The notes under the pieces are model-generated. The model was not told the origin of the DNA, made no database searches, and saw only the letters and a list, made by a program, of their open reading frames with translations. 64,000 bases of DNA, from the NCBI GenBank assembly GCA_964019155.1, contig OZ025244.1:1155735-1219734 (forward strand), written 5' to 3'. The stretch's first letter is position 1. Every line of letters starts with the position of its first letter. This DNA is from Osedax fenrisi (taxonomy: Eukaryota > Annelida > Polychaeta > Sabellida > Siboglinidae). Position numbers and translations under genes: made by a program. Below, piece after piece: positions 1 to 11,410 of this stretch.

Positions 1-624
1 AGGTAATACAAGTATTTTTATCAATTTAATATTTAAAATTTAATAATTTTAAAATATATATTAAGATTGTTAAATATATACTTACTATTTAAATATATAG
101 AATAATTTGTAATTGTGAATTAAATATATAATTATATACATTCATAATGTGTATTAAGTAATTTATCGTGTAAGAAAAAAAATGTAAGATTTTAAATTTT
201 ACCAGGTAAATTTTTAAATATTCTATTAATAATTAATTTAATTGAATTGGGTTTTACCAATAGTAGTTTCTAATAGTACACATACTATTAGTTGTTATTG
301 TAAATTTTATATGGATAGTTATATGCAATATACTAATTAAATATAAATTTGCATAATAGGATTATTATAATTATTATTATATTATAATGATTATAGTCAA
401 AATATAGTTTAAAAATAATCAACACACTAAAAGCCCACATACTTCATTATACGAATTAGTAATTACATAAATATATAGTATTCATGGCATTATATAATTA
501 ATATAATATTATAAGAATACTCGTGTAATTTAAATAATTCGAATAAACATGTTACGGACATAGACTTTATCAGTGATATACTATATCAGATATAGTCTAT
601 CATATAGTCTGATACGTTAATATC
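1..624. other. AT-rich DNA, no gene seen
   Basis: I see no coding frame, RNA gene or element end here. The part near 560-610 holds short overlapping palindromes built on a tagactatatcat-like word, and the same word recurs just past the small element that ends at 772. The element therefore seems to have landed in a palindromic site. Confidence 0.6.
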
Positions 625-772
625 AAAGAAGGCCGCCGATTATTATTATTATATTGAGTTCAATTTTTATTTTGGGGTTGTTTAATTTATTTGTTGTTTT
701 ATTTTTCTGTATTTTTTAGATGCATTATAATGAACTCTGACATTATTATAATAACAATCGGCGGCCTGCTTT
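625..772. mobile_element. 148-bp hairpin MITE with GGCCGCCGAT inverted ends
   Basis: The ends AAAGAAGGCCGCCGAT and, reversed, AAAGCAGGCCGCCGAT are inverted repeats. The pairing continues inward through TTATTATTATA-like sequence, so most of the element can fold as a hairpin. The same end (AAGCAGGCCGCCGAT) recurs at 14237 and in reverse at 31680, which makes this a small relative of that larger structure. I see no clear target duplication. The superfamily is not assigned. Confidence 0.7.
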
Positions 773-1065
773 AAGATAATTCTTTAATAGACTATATCAT
801 ATAGTATTAAAAAAATCACGATATTTAACCTAGTACCAGGTATATTATATAATATATATTATATTATAAATTATAATTTATAATATATAATTATTATAAT
901 ATTATTATAATATTATTATAATATTATTATAATAATAACTTATTAAATAAGATATACAAAATTGTACATACTTTTTTTTAATTTTTATACAACCTTATAT
1001 TTATTTACATTTTTAATATAATTACTACTATATACTTCCACTATATATATATTATATACATGGGA

Positions 1066-1264
1066 ATACGGACGTTAGGCAAACATTAAATAACTATACA
1101 TATCAAATGTCACAAATGTGGCGCAAGGCGTATGTCGCTCTAATTCATTATATGCTCTAAGAGCGTATAATGTACCACTATAGTGCACACGAAAATAAAA
1201 TATTAATGAGAAACATGTATATATGGAATAATTCCTTTTGAAAAATACATTTATAAACCATTTG

Positions 1265-1340
<76 letters not shown>

Positions 1341-1489
1341 ATTTACACATACGAGTACCATCCTATTTGCGTATTGATATTTGTGGGTTGTTTGATTTAT
1401 TTTGTTTAGTTTTATTCTTCCGTTTTTTTAACAAGCACGCCTTGTGCGCCACGTAATGTTGCCATTTAATTTTTACCTACCATCCGTAT
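1066..1489. mobile_element. 424-bp TIR element with inner (TA)n
   Basis: Two long imperfect inverted ends of about 65 bp face each other. Each begins ATACGGA and carries GTGGCGCAAGGCGT further in (the right copy, reversed, reads GTGGCGCACAAGGCGT). The middle holds a pure (TA)n run near 1270-1336 and a stretch (1382-1436) resembling the middle of the MITE at 625. There is no coding capacity. It is a non-autonomous DNA transposon of unassigned superfamily. Confidence 0.6.
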
Positions 1490-1603
1490 CATCCTATATA
1501 TATATATTAACCTTTATATGTAATAACATATATATTAACAACATTTTTAGATTATTATATTATTGAATGTATTAAATATTAACAGGTAATGCCTTGTACT
1601 TAT

Positions 1604-1830
1604 TGTTATATATTGTATTTATTTATATGCGACGATATTGTACATCTACGTGATATCAGCGAATATACGCATAGTGCCTGGTATCATAATGCACGTACAT
1701 TCCTTCCATATCACATGACCCCCCCCCCACGCGCAGACGGCTGTGTATATATAGCGGACCGCCGCTATGTATAATCACTTGAAGAATAAGTATAACCAAT
1801 AAACATACATAAGCCTTGACGTAACATCAA
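1604..1830 (+). repeat. LTR (left copy) of a short LTR retroelement
   Basis: It begins TGTTATATATTGTATTTATT and is repeated in direct orientation at 2434. Shared blocks include GATATTGTACATCTACG, AGTGCCTGGTATCA, CTTGAAGAATAAG and AATAAGCCTTGAC. The two copies are clearly diverged. The right edge is uncertain: it may run on to a TATAAA-like word near 1922, since the right copy has a TATATAAA at the matching relative place. Confidence 0.6.
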
Positions 1831-2433
1831 TAAGCGTCCAACCTCACGTCCAATGAATATCATCCTGCCACGTCAACCAGTGAGAGCACGTTAGGAAACA
1901 TCTACCCCCACGCCCAACGACTATAAACAATCATGAACCCTACACCAACTCCTTCCTTCGATTAGCACAATGAAGATCGGCTAGACGAGCTGAAAATGTT
2001 GTTTAACATTTTATTTACGTCCTCGTCATTGCCCACTACATCCGGTATGATATCCTGTACACCCTCGCCGTCACTCATGACCTCCGTGACGCCCCAGCCA
2101 CTACCCACGACATCCGGTACGCTTTCGCCCTTGCCCACTATATCAGGTACATATTCGGTACGCCCCCGCTGTCACCCACGACATCTGTGACGCATCCGAC
2201 ATCACACATAATACCCAATATGTTCTCAACATCACTCGTGACCCTCTCGATCTCACCCACAATATCCGTGACCCCCTCACCATCACCCCCACCATCCGTG
2301 ATGCCATCAGCACCATACACAACGCATGTATTGCCATCCCCATGGCCACCTCCAACATGATATCCTTCTTCCATACGTGAGAAGAGGGAATGACCCCAAC
2401 CCCTCTTCGATAACCAATAGGGAGAAGAGGGGA
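1831..2433 (+). repeat. Internal region with degenerate C-rich tandem repeats
   Basis: Between the two LTRs lies a GC-richer stretch made of a diverged repeat around CCCACGACATCCGTGACGC, each unit about 30 bp, from about 2025 to 2310. In one frame it reads as Ser/Thr/Pro repeats (LPTTSG), but no recognisable gag or pol domain is present. A purine tract (GGGAGAAGAGGGGA, 2420-2433) sits directly before the right LTR, as a polypurine primer does. This supports a short non-autonomous LTR element. Confidence 0.55.
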
Positions 2434-2650
2434 TGTTATATATTTTATTTATATATATGCGTCGATATTGTACATCTACGTAATATCAGCGCATATACGC
2501 CTAGTGCCTGGTATCACGATGCATGTACAATGTACGTTTCTGCCGTCTCGCATTACCGCCCCACGCTCAGACATCTGCGGTGGTCCGCTATATATAATCT
2601 CTTGAAGAATAAGTCTAACCAATTAACGTAAATAAGCCTTGACATTTTAC
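2434..2650 (+). repeat. LTR (right copy) preceded by polypurine tract
   Basis: It starts TGTTATATATTTTATTTATT immediately after the purine tract and matches 1604-1830 in order. A TATATAAA word follows at about 2662. The gypsy pol remains begin some 120 bp downstream, so this copy may instead be, or also be, the 5' LTR of that element. I found no matching LTR after the pol region. Confidence 0.6.
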
Positions 2651-2772
2651 TCCCTATATATAAACACAACTTAACAGTGTAATATATTAGTATTACACAA
2701 CTTAGACAGTGATTAATACATAACAACAATTTATATATATATATATAATAATAATTTTATATAATATATTAT

Positions 2773-3334
2773 ATGTATACACAAATATCCATGCATATAT
2801 ATATATATATATATATGACTAATTATCTCCTCTTCAACAATGATGGCGTACATACCGACCCCAAGTGTGAGAAGTTAATTCAACAGATAACCTCACAAGA
2901 TTCTCCGCAAGCCATTGATAATTATCATTATCATAATTATTACGCCATTTCTATGAATTATAATTCATCGTTATCGCGAACTACATGTGGCCCTTTAATA
3001 AAGACCTGTCACACCTTACGATACTTCTATGTTAACTTCTCAAAAAAGATTTCGAATACCTAATATATTCAATAACATGGAAGAATAAATATACTACTCT
3101 ATCATATTATGCCACAAAGAAGAAGATAACAATTCAAGTAGACGCTTCATACGATTACTTTGACGCCATCCTCCTACATCCATCCAACAAGACGAAATCC
3201 CCATCACCCATCATCTAAGATATTCAGCCCCGCTGAGACTCGTTATGTAAATATCGAAAAATAAATGTAAGCCGTAATATTCGGAATCGAATGGTTTCAC
3301 ATTATTAAGTCTGACCACAAGTGCAGATGATCAC
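2773..3334 (+). pseudogene. Ty3/gypsy pol remnant, RNase H part
   Basis: The frame from 2773 has no clear domain. From about 3131 the translation gives IQVDAS (the first catalytic Asp of gypsy RNase H) and then AILL. Around 3225-3320 it gives FSPAETRYVNIEK and, after stops, FGIEWFH and SDHK, the standard order of gypsy RNase H. Stops and frame changes show it is dead. The reading is broken at 3335 by a hAT insertion and resumes after 4216. Reverse transcriptase proper is not recognisable upstream. Confidence 0.75.
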
Positions 3335-4208
3335 CAGTGTTGGGGTCAAATACACTTTATCAAATACAAATACAAATACAAATATTTATTACATTTTTAT
3401 ACAAATACATATTATCAAATACAAATACAAAATACAAATATTAACACATTAAATATTAATTCATTTGATTTAATCATATTTTAAATCATATGATTATATT
3501 TTATATAAAATAATAATCCTTATCCCTAGATTATATATATAGACTATTGCATGGTTAGTGATTGATATGTATTGGATATATGATATTAATAGGTTAATTA
3601 AAGCAATGTAGATAGGTGGTATAATTTTTAAATATTAAGGAGAAGACGTAGAATTAGAGTAATGAATGGATAAATGATATATGAGTTCTAGAGAGAGAAT
3701 CTAATATAAATATAAAATACAAATATTAACATATTAAATATTAAATCATAAAATAATAATTCCTATCTCTATACCAGATTGCATAATAATTAATTGAAAT
3801 CTATTTTAATATATTTAATTCCTAAAGAAAATCAATAAAATAAAAAACTGTAAACAATAGACTGATTGATTGGGATATTATAAGTTATAATTTATAACAC
3901 ATACATATTCTATATAGAATATTAATTTATTTATATAGTATTCATAAAAGTATTGTTCTATTATATTATTTGTATTATTTAATAAATGTATTCTTTAATA
4001 TAAATGGTAAATATTTTGTTAATTTTTTTACATTCATAAAGTAATTGTTTAAATTCTACATTCTATTAAATTATTAAATTAAAATATTTTTAAAAGTGTA
4101 TTTGAAACTGTATTTGATCAAATACACGAAATACGACACTCAAATACAAATACATCACTAAATAATTATTCAAATCAAAATATAAATACGTATTTGACCC
4201 CATCCCTG
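3335..4208. mobile_element. 874-bp non-autonomous hAT element
   Basis: The left end reads CAGTGTTGGGGTCAAATAC and the right end, reversed, CAGGGATGGGGTCAAATAC, typical of hAT ends. It is flanked by a perfect 8-bp duplication ATGATCAC at 3327-3334 and 4209-4216. Removing it restores continuity of the gypsy pol remnant. The interior is AT-rich with no transposase. Sub-terminal copies of TCAAATACAAATAC lie at both ends. A diverged copy of the interior lies at about 10860-11410. Confidence 0.92.
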
Positions 4209-5260
4209 ATGATCACCCAGAAAAATCTCTTCACAGCACCAACCCGAGTCCAAAAAATGCTACTACGAGTGCAGCAGTAAGATTTCACGCTAATATTTTT
4301 AAAGCCAGGAATAGAGCTACGGATAGATTTTCACCTACCATCAGATGCCAGTGAAAACATAGACCTTGATGTCCAGATAAGCCATTGAAGTTTGGGACAC
4401 AGAAGATAGAATATTTAAAATTAGAAACGGGAGACGAAACCCTTCAAGCCTTAATTTCTTCTGTATAAGTAACCTCTATTGCCATATGACACACTGACGC
4501 ACTCATGGCAATACCTAAGAATACATTTTGTCCACTATAACAATATCACGTACCTCATTATATTTGATTTTTATACTCAATTCCCATTCATATACACTAT
4601 GCGTGTGCCCATAACCAGCGCAACCATTGTAGATCATCTAAAACATGGTATCCTAGACCGGTTACTTAGCGACAACGGAGGACTATATTCGTTACAAGCG
4701 TTCCGAATATTTGCATCCGAATGGGGATTCGACCACGTGACAAGCAGGCATACCACTTCCTAAGTAACGGCCTAGCCGAGGAACCATGCAGAGCTTGAAG
4801 ATTTCTGAGAACTTCCATATGTCGACACAAAGCCCCACCGAACTGCTCTACAGCCACAAGTTAGCAAACCCTTTACCTAGCACCTAACCCGTAGACTTGT
4901 CGAATGAGAATAAATTATCATCCAATATGTCAACCACACGATACTAGTAAAAAACAAGACTCATTGTACCTGTCCAACATAACACCCCTCACAAACATTC
5001 ACTAGCGTGACCACATATCAAAGACATGGAAGCCAGCTATGAAACTTCGGAGTTACAACATCCGCAGTATGGATTGTTCTACCTTCGGGAGAAATCTATG
5101 AGATATCCGCCTTACTTCCCCGTCGACGCCCTATCAGGAGGTAGTACAAACACACCGAGATGCATCAGAGAATCACTCAAGACCTCTTGCCCTACCCTCT
5201 ACTCCACCGATACTCGGTTCAGATGTAGATACTCCCCTCCGTAATGTGTCATTCTCATCC
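4209..5260 (+). pseudogene. Ty3/gypsy pol remnant, integrase part
   Basis: After the hAT, broken frames give a KFGTQKIEYLKLET spacer and then a 94-codon open piece (4479-4763). That piece has integrase core motifs: LIIFDFYTQFP with the first catalytic Asp, then RLLSDNG with the second, and FASEWGFDHVTS. In a shifted frame LSNGLAE follows, the usual third-acid region, then SPTELL (about 4835) and a WKPA...RSY C-terminal motif near 5030. Stops and frameshifts separate these. The order matches animal Mag-like gypsy elements. No 3' LTR was found. Confidence 0.85.
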
Positions 5261-5489
5261 CAGGGATATCGCACTCACAACTAGTCCGTTGACACCCGGT
5301 CCGGATCTAGATAATCAAACCTCGTCAACCATAGCGCTGCGTTGATCTAACAATAATGTACGATCCCCACTTGTATTATTGACTTGTAGATATAAATGTA
5401 GATATAAATGCCAAACTTATTATTGTAGCCTATAGACTGTGACACAGTCCGATACAGAATTATCTGTACATCTTATACACATCCCTAAT

Positions 5490-5529
<40 letters not shown>

Positions 5530-5992
5530 TGTCACATATTACGACATGGCTATTGTTCACAATAAATCTCAGCATTATTATCCTCTCCTTCTTTCAAATA
5601 TAATATTGTGTATAAACTAATGGATTTATTATACTAAAAAATCAGGAGCCGGTTACTTTGGAAATAAAATATTTCCTATCACTATCCAGAGACAATCTCT
5701 GGATAATTCTCAGTAAACGGGGTTGTTCTGGACAAAAATACATATATTACATATATATTACAGCAAAAAAAATAGCCTAGGATAGATAGAGGATGGGTTG
5801 TTCTGAGAATTGTTAGCTAATTTTATTCGCGTATGACATTCGAGTAGATCTCGAAATACATTTGTATACAACTTGGACAATTTTATAGTACTTAGGATCA
5901 CAAATAGATGTCCTTATTACATTTATAATACATAGTATAAAATATTAAAATATGAAATATAGGTCCTATATAGTCCTATAATATATATATAT
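5261..5992. other. Intergenic DNA with (TA)n
   Basis: This holds a (TA)n tract at about 5495-5523. A stretch at 5640-5825 has two copies of GGGTTGTTCTG and a CCAGAGACAATCTCTGG palindrome, perhaps a decayed DNA-transposon end. I see no gene. Confidence 0.4.
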
Positions 5993-7629
5993 TAGGGATG
6001 TTCACGGGTCGGTATCGGGTTTTATGAAATATAATGGTTTCGGGTTTTTAATCTGTTTTTCGGGTCGGTTTCAGAATTGTATTGAATATACTGAAACCGG
6101 TTTTGGGTTTTGAATACATCATATGATATATAATTTATATTTAATATAATATTATCCCAATCCCTGTCACATCATATCTCGCAATGCAAACATTATAAAT
6201 TCACATTCGCCATTAATAACGTAAACAAATACAGATTGGATTATTTTACTGAATTTATTTATATTTATATAATTAGATTTTGTATAACTATAGTTTATAC
6301 CTAACGTATACATCAATATAAACCAGTTTTATTTGATAAATGTTTGAATATATTGTATAGTATATAATGGATACTATACATATATAATATATAATTTATA
6401 TCATCATATTATATTGTAGGTTGTTTATAATACTTAAATAATAAGTAAATCATTCATTAATAACTACAATTATTTTTAATTCAAATACAAATTAATTTAA
6501 TATGTATTGTAATTTTTACCTATCCCATAGTATTAAGGGCGAGGTAGATTTCGTCAACATTTTTTTCCATCCCTCTCTATTTTCTTCAGCTCTCATCGCT
6601 TTATTTATATCAAGACCGGTCCATTTTACGATATTATCTTGCCATTGCATTTTTGGCCTACCTCGTCTTCTTTTACCTTCAATAGAACCCTGAAGAATTG
6701 TTTTGGACATTGAATTTGATCTTATCACATGACCAAACCATCTCATTTTCTTCGCGATGACCATTGCTAGTAGTTCCGAATGTGATCAATTTCTTTGGTA
6801 ACTCTATTGCGTACTTCAATGTTAGTAATTCTATCTCTATATGATATGTTCAGTAATCGTCTTAAGCACCGCATTTCTAATGTTGTTATTTTTCTTTGCA
6901 GTTCCTTCGTTATTGTCCTTGTCACACGCATATAAGAATAAGAATAGTATTGTAATATGTAGCCTAATTATCATATACTATTCAAATATGTGATAAATAT
7001 GTAAACTATTATTATATATTTAACCGGGACTAGGTTTGGGGTTCCGATTAATTATTTCAAATATATTAAAAAATATACATCTTTGATCATAATTTTGTTT
7101 TAATAAAAATTAACAAAAACTACAATATGATTATTATAGAATATTTTTTATTATACTAATAAAAAATATTATTTTTAAAAAATATTTCAAAAAAATGTTT
7201 ACAAATATTTCAAAAAAATGTTTAAAATATTTCAAATTTTTTTTTTAAATATTTCAAAAAAATTAAAAAATATTTCAAAAAAAATTAAAAATATTTTAAA
7301 TTATTTCCAAAAAATGTAAAACAAATATTTAAAAAAAGCGTCGATGAAGATTACGACAAAAAATCATTGTAATGGCAAAAAGTCAATTTTTCTGGTTTAA
7401 TATATTATTTATTATAAACTTTCATTATCTTGAGAGTCGAGATAATGAATTTTAGTATTTGATTGTCTCGATATAATGAAAAATGGGGCTATATTTCAAG
7501 GTTTAGGTTTTGAAACATTGTCGCCTGGTTTCATTATTGGTTTCGAAACTTCTGAATTAAAAATTTGTTTGTATCGAAACAGTTGGCTCTGGTTTCGAAA
7601 CATCACAATTGTGACCCGTTACATCCCTA
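5993..7629. mobile_element. 1.6-kb hAT-like element with nested LINE fragment
   Basis: The left end TAGGGATGTTCACGGGTC and the right end, reversed, TAGGGATGTAACGGGTC form good inverted ends of hAT type. Both sides also carry sub-terminal repeats of GGTTTCGGGTTT or TGGTTTCGAAAC. The flanks are (TA)n, so the target duplication cannot be told apart from the repeat. No transposase is visible. The interior includes a reversed LINE fragment (6516-6935) and a run of AAATATTTCAAAAAAA units near 7170-7330. Confidence 0.75.
6516..6935 (-). pseudogene. LINE C-terminal ORF2 fragment, frameshifted
   Basis: On the minus strand the upstream part reads ELQRKITTLEMRCLRRLLNI and then SYRDRITNIEVRNR. After a one-base frameshift near 6765 it continues AKKMRWFGHVIRSNSMSKTI and EGKRRRGRPKMQWQDNI to a stop at 6516. 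This is the post-RT C-terminal tail common in RTE-like and related LINE proteins of marine invertebrates. The RT domain itself is absent. It lies inside the hAT-like element at 5993-7629. Confidence 0.8.
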
Positions 7630-7924
7630 ATATATATATATATAATATTATAATAATGAACACACTATATAGTGCTTCGAAATAATTTCTTGTTCAACAT
7701 ATTTCATAATATATAATATTTTTAATAGATATGATAATAAAATATTAAATAATAATATTAATATTTAATAGAATTTATTTGTTTTGTTTTATATATGATA
7801 AGTATGCTAATTATATAATTAATATGCTTTTTCCTTGTAAAAGGCTTTACAATAATTTCTAGTAAATAGTAATATTATTATTATTATTTATATTAAAAAA
7901 AAAATATATTATAAAATAAAAAAT

Positions 7925-8012
7925 ATACCCCCTGAGGGCATCGTAACCAGACCTTCTGCGTGGCATACAACAATCTAACCACTATACTATAGTATAGTGG
8001 TTTAGGTATACC
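7925..8012 (-). repeat. tRNA-derived sequence (fold-back left arm)
   Basis: On the minus strand AGTATAGTGGTTAGA resembles a box A. It is followed after about 25 bases by GGTCTGGTTACGATGCC, resembling a box B. Spacing and order are those of a tRNA. Stems are poor and the acceptor ends do not pair, so it is more likely a tRNA-derived SINE head or a decayed tRNA than a working gene. Part of its 5' region has become a palindrome (ACTATACTATAGTATAGT). Confidence 0.55.
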
Positions 8013-8649
8013 TAACCGATTTTATTAATTATATATAATTACAAATAGTATTATTAGTTTTGATTTAATTATAAATAGAATTAGAATAGAATTATTTTTC
8101 ACATAAAATGTAATGTATTATTTTGTTATCATATCATACAAATATTAATTATTATATCTAGAAACTATATAGATATCCTGTATAATTGTAATATTATAAT
8201 TAATAGTATGCAACTGAATAACATAAATTGTATTAATATTTACTTTAAGTAATACTTATTAGAATTATATAATCTATTCAACACATATTATTTCGATATT
8301 GAATTGATTATATAATTGTACTTATATTATAAACTATATTATAGTATAATTAATTAACCCAGGAAACAGTTATAGCCTCATAATAGCATATATAATAGCC
8401 TCGAATGTTTATATTGTGCTGTAAATGTATATTAAATATAATATTTATTAAATAATTTATTTAATAATATTATTATAATATTATAATAATTATATTATGC
8501 TGCTATTAATTTGTCATGCTATTATAATAATTATGGCGCTATTAAAAGTCTATTATGCAATTATTATGCTGCTATTAATTGCATAATAGACTTATAAGAG
8601 CATGACAAATTAATATAAGCATAATTATTATGCTGCTATTATGATAATA

Positions 8650-9190
8650 GACATTTAATTATCTATTGATTATACTTGAAATTAAATGAGCTTTCCGAAA
8701 CTATATAGAACTCTTATGTACATCCTTTAATAATCTAATTATAATTAAGTTATATTTAACTTAGGTACATTATTATATTTTGAATATTTTTAAACATTCA
8801 AAAATGAAATAAGGATTAGGAATATAGAAATATTGCTGAGCTTGATCTCGGCTAAGATATGTTTACAAAATGATTTTGAAAATCCCAGAGTAACCCAATA
8901 ATAACTATAAATAAGGTTTGTCCTTGTTTCGATTGTCTCTGGCCAATCTCAGAGCAACCAGCCCCTGGCCCAGTTAATATGTGCCAACTTTCAACATAGC
9001 TTATTTTGAAAAGCCTTTCAAAATATTTTTGTAGGGTTATTTTGAACATTTAAAAAAATTCAAATAAGTTCAAGTTAAAGTTGTTATTATTCATCATAAT
9101 TTTCTATTTATATTATATAATTAATAACTATCATATTATATACTTAGTATAATACTATATATATAATAATTCTATAATTTATCAATACTT
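8650..9190. other. Centre of the fold-back, no gene recognised
   Basis: A minus-strand frame (8852-9049) is open but matches nothing I know. Around 8885-8975 the minus strand has GGGGCTGGTTGCTCTGAGATT, followed by CCAGAGACAAT. This recalls the words at 5690-5800, so the two may be the same decayed repeat. A block at 8680-8725 (ACTTGAAATTAAA...AACTATAT) recurs at about 31238-31275. Confidence 0.4.
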
Positions 9191-9279
9191 TATTAAATTT
9201 GTGAAATATAATTATATTCTAATTCTATTTATAATTAAATCAAATCTAATACTACTATTAGTAATTATATATAATTAAT

Positions 9280-9352
9280 AAAACTGGTTTGGTAGTATAG
9301 TGGTTAGATTGTTGTATGCAACACAGAAGGTCTTGTTACGATACCCTCAGGA
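9280..9352 (+). repeat. tRNA-derived sequence (fold-back right arm)
   Basis: GGTAGTATAGTGGTTAGA matches a eukaryotic tRNA box A very well (Asp/Glu/Gly-like). GGTCTTGTTACGATACC is a weak box B at tRNA spacing. TGTTG and CAACA can pair in the anticodon region, leaving a short loop. The acceptor stem does not form. It is the better-kept of the two copies. Confidence 0.55.
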
Positions 9353-10374
9353 GGTATAATTTTTATTATAAATAATAATAATAATTTTAATAATATTACT
9401 ATTTACTAGAAATTATTGTAAAGCATTTTTACAAAGAAAAATGATATTAATAGCATACATACCTATATACTTAGCATAAATATCATATATATAAAACAAA
9501 TAAAATTCTATTAAATATTAATATTTTTAATTGCAGATGTACCATAATGGAAGCTATTCTATAAATTCTTTTAATTAATTATATTTCTATAAATATTCAC
9601 AAGTTGTACTTATAAAGTGAATCTGATTATAATTATTTATTAATTAATTAATATTATATATATCTTGTTTCGAAAACAACTGTGTTCTTTCTTTATGTGT
9701 AATAAACTAATATAAAACCATTTTCCTTTCAGGTTAACAATGTTTTGATGATCAATTAATTATTTATTTTGTATTAAATTTTCACTAAATCTGCTTACAG
9801 ATTCAATTTCTTTTTTAATATTTCGTAACACTATACAAGATCATATTTTAAATATTTGTGGAATATACTACATTTTGCTCATTCTCAACATGTATATATT
9901 TTATTTAAATTAATAAACTTATATATTTCAATAAGTAATAATATATAGAAAATGTTTATTGATATGTGTTTAAAGGTACTATTCATTAGTTACATGTAAA
10001 ATAACATCTTTTCAAAATGTATCCACTTATAATATTAAAGTTTTTGTAATAATTATTTAACAATCTTATTATAAATATATTTGAATTTATTTTAAATAAT
10101 GATTAACAAATAATATAAAAATGTATCACTAATTTACTACATATATATAGAATTAATAATTTATACTGTTCATTTATATATATTGTGAAATTTAAAGAAA
10201 AAATATTCAATATGTAGTTAATGAGATATACAAAATAATTATTCTGACTAAATCAAGTTTAAAGTTTTTTTTAATTTAATTCTCACACTATATATAGTTA
10301 CTAATATATATATTATAGTTTAAATGATATTAAAAATATAATTATACATATACAATTTAATTTAATTATATGTT

Positions 10375-10635
10375 TGCACATCCTGCAGCATATGAATTGT
10401 CTTGATGTTTCATCTTCTTCTTCACCTTTGTAGCATCCAAGCATCGTAATCTGTCTTGTTGTACTGCATATTCTGCAACCGATTATAATGAATATCCTAG
10501 CAATCCATCAAATGCAGATGAATAGGCCTGCATTCCAAAGTTAAATGTTCATATTTTGCTTTCTTGTAAACACAATAATCTCCACATAATTTCAAAGTCA
10601 ATAACGTAGCCGGTGTAGTCGATAACTGTAGCAAA
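10375..10635 (-). pseudogene. Coding-like stretch, unrecognised
   Basis: This 260-bp island is less AT-rich than its surroundings. On the minus strand one frame reads GMQAYSSAFDGLLGYSL, one stop, then SVAEYAVQQDRLRCLDATKV followed by KKKMKHQDNSYAAGCA. An adjacent frame upstream gives YTGYVIDFEIMWRLLCLQES. A Lys-rich tail ending in Y-x-x-G is common at the C end of some animal transposases, but I cannot assign a family. It is probably a decayed transposon exon. Confidence 0.35.
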
Positions 10636-10859
10636 TAAATTAATTAAAATCAATTGAATTCATATAATATATTCAATAAAGAATTTGAGCAAAAGTTATT
10701 TAAAAAATAAATATAAAAAAATAATCCATTGAATATGAAATTAATTATATTTATTATAATTTACTGATATTAAAAATAAAATACATGAAATTGGATTACG
10801 TAATAGAAATTGTAGACTTTAAATAGATATATAGGGTATGTAGTAGAAATTGTAAATAA

Positions 10860-11410
10860 ATAAAATAAAATATAGAGTATATATATAAAGATATTACATG
10901 GTTAATGATTGATATATATTGAATATATCAGATTTATAGGTTAATTAAAGAAATGTAAATAGGTGGGTGTATACGGTATGTGAAGATTACTTATAGAATA
11001 ATTGGTATATAAAACCCTGTAGAAGCAAGATTTATCATGGATAAAATTGAAGTAGTATGATGTAGATAGCGAGGAGTGGGAAAGCCGAAGAGTGAGTTTA
11101 TAAAATTAATATATTATAAACATTTTTCTTAAGAATCAAATATAAATACAAATATTAACATATTAAATATTAAATCATAAAATAATAATCCCTATCTCTA
11201 TACCAGATTGCATAATAATTAATTGAAATCTATTTAAAATATATTTGATATCTAAAGAAAATCAATATGATAAAAAACTGTAAACAATATACTGGTTGCT
11301 TGGGATATTATAAGTTATAATTTATAACACCTATACATTTTCTATATAAAATATAAATTAAATTCATATATATAGTTTTTATCAAATACGAAAATCAAAT
11401 GCAAATACAT
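10860..11410. repeat. Diverged partial copy of the hAT interior at 3335-4208
   Basis: Colinear matches to 3530-3970 include ATGGTTAATGATTGATAT, AGGTTAATTAAAG...ATGTA, AACATATTAAATATTAAATC, TACCAGATTGCATAATAATT and GGGATATTATAAGTTATAAT. TCAAATACGAAAATCAAATG marks the right side. Clean ends and a target duplication are not visible, so it is an older, truncated copy. Confidence 0.7.

Larger units (their letters stand above)
7700..9540. repeat. Fold-back: inverted arms of about 350-400 bp around a 1.1-kb centre
   Basis: Sequence at about 7725-8115 is repeated in reverse at about 9190-9535, with scattered mismatches and indels. Matching blocks include the tRNA-like part, ATTATATATAATTA flanks, AATTTCTAGTAAATAGTAATATTA and the terminal AATATTAATATTTAATAGAAT. 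The centre holds AT-rich DNA with several palindromes near 8480-8650. It could be a fold-back transposon or two tRNA-derived repeats inserted head to head. Confidence 0.7.

Noticed and set aside
1589..2374. Open frames in the C-rich region (1589-1774, 1996-2190, 2138-2374)
   Set aside because: They overlap on both strands across LTR and tandem-repeat DNA and match no gag or pol domain.
9280..9352. A functional tRNA gene
   Set aside because: Box A is good but the acceptor and T stems do not pair properly and the copy in the other arm is equally poor.
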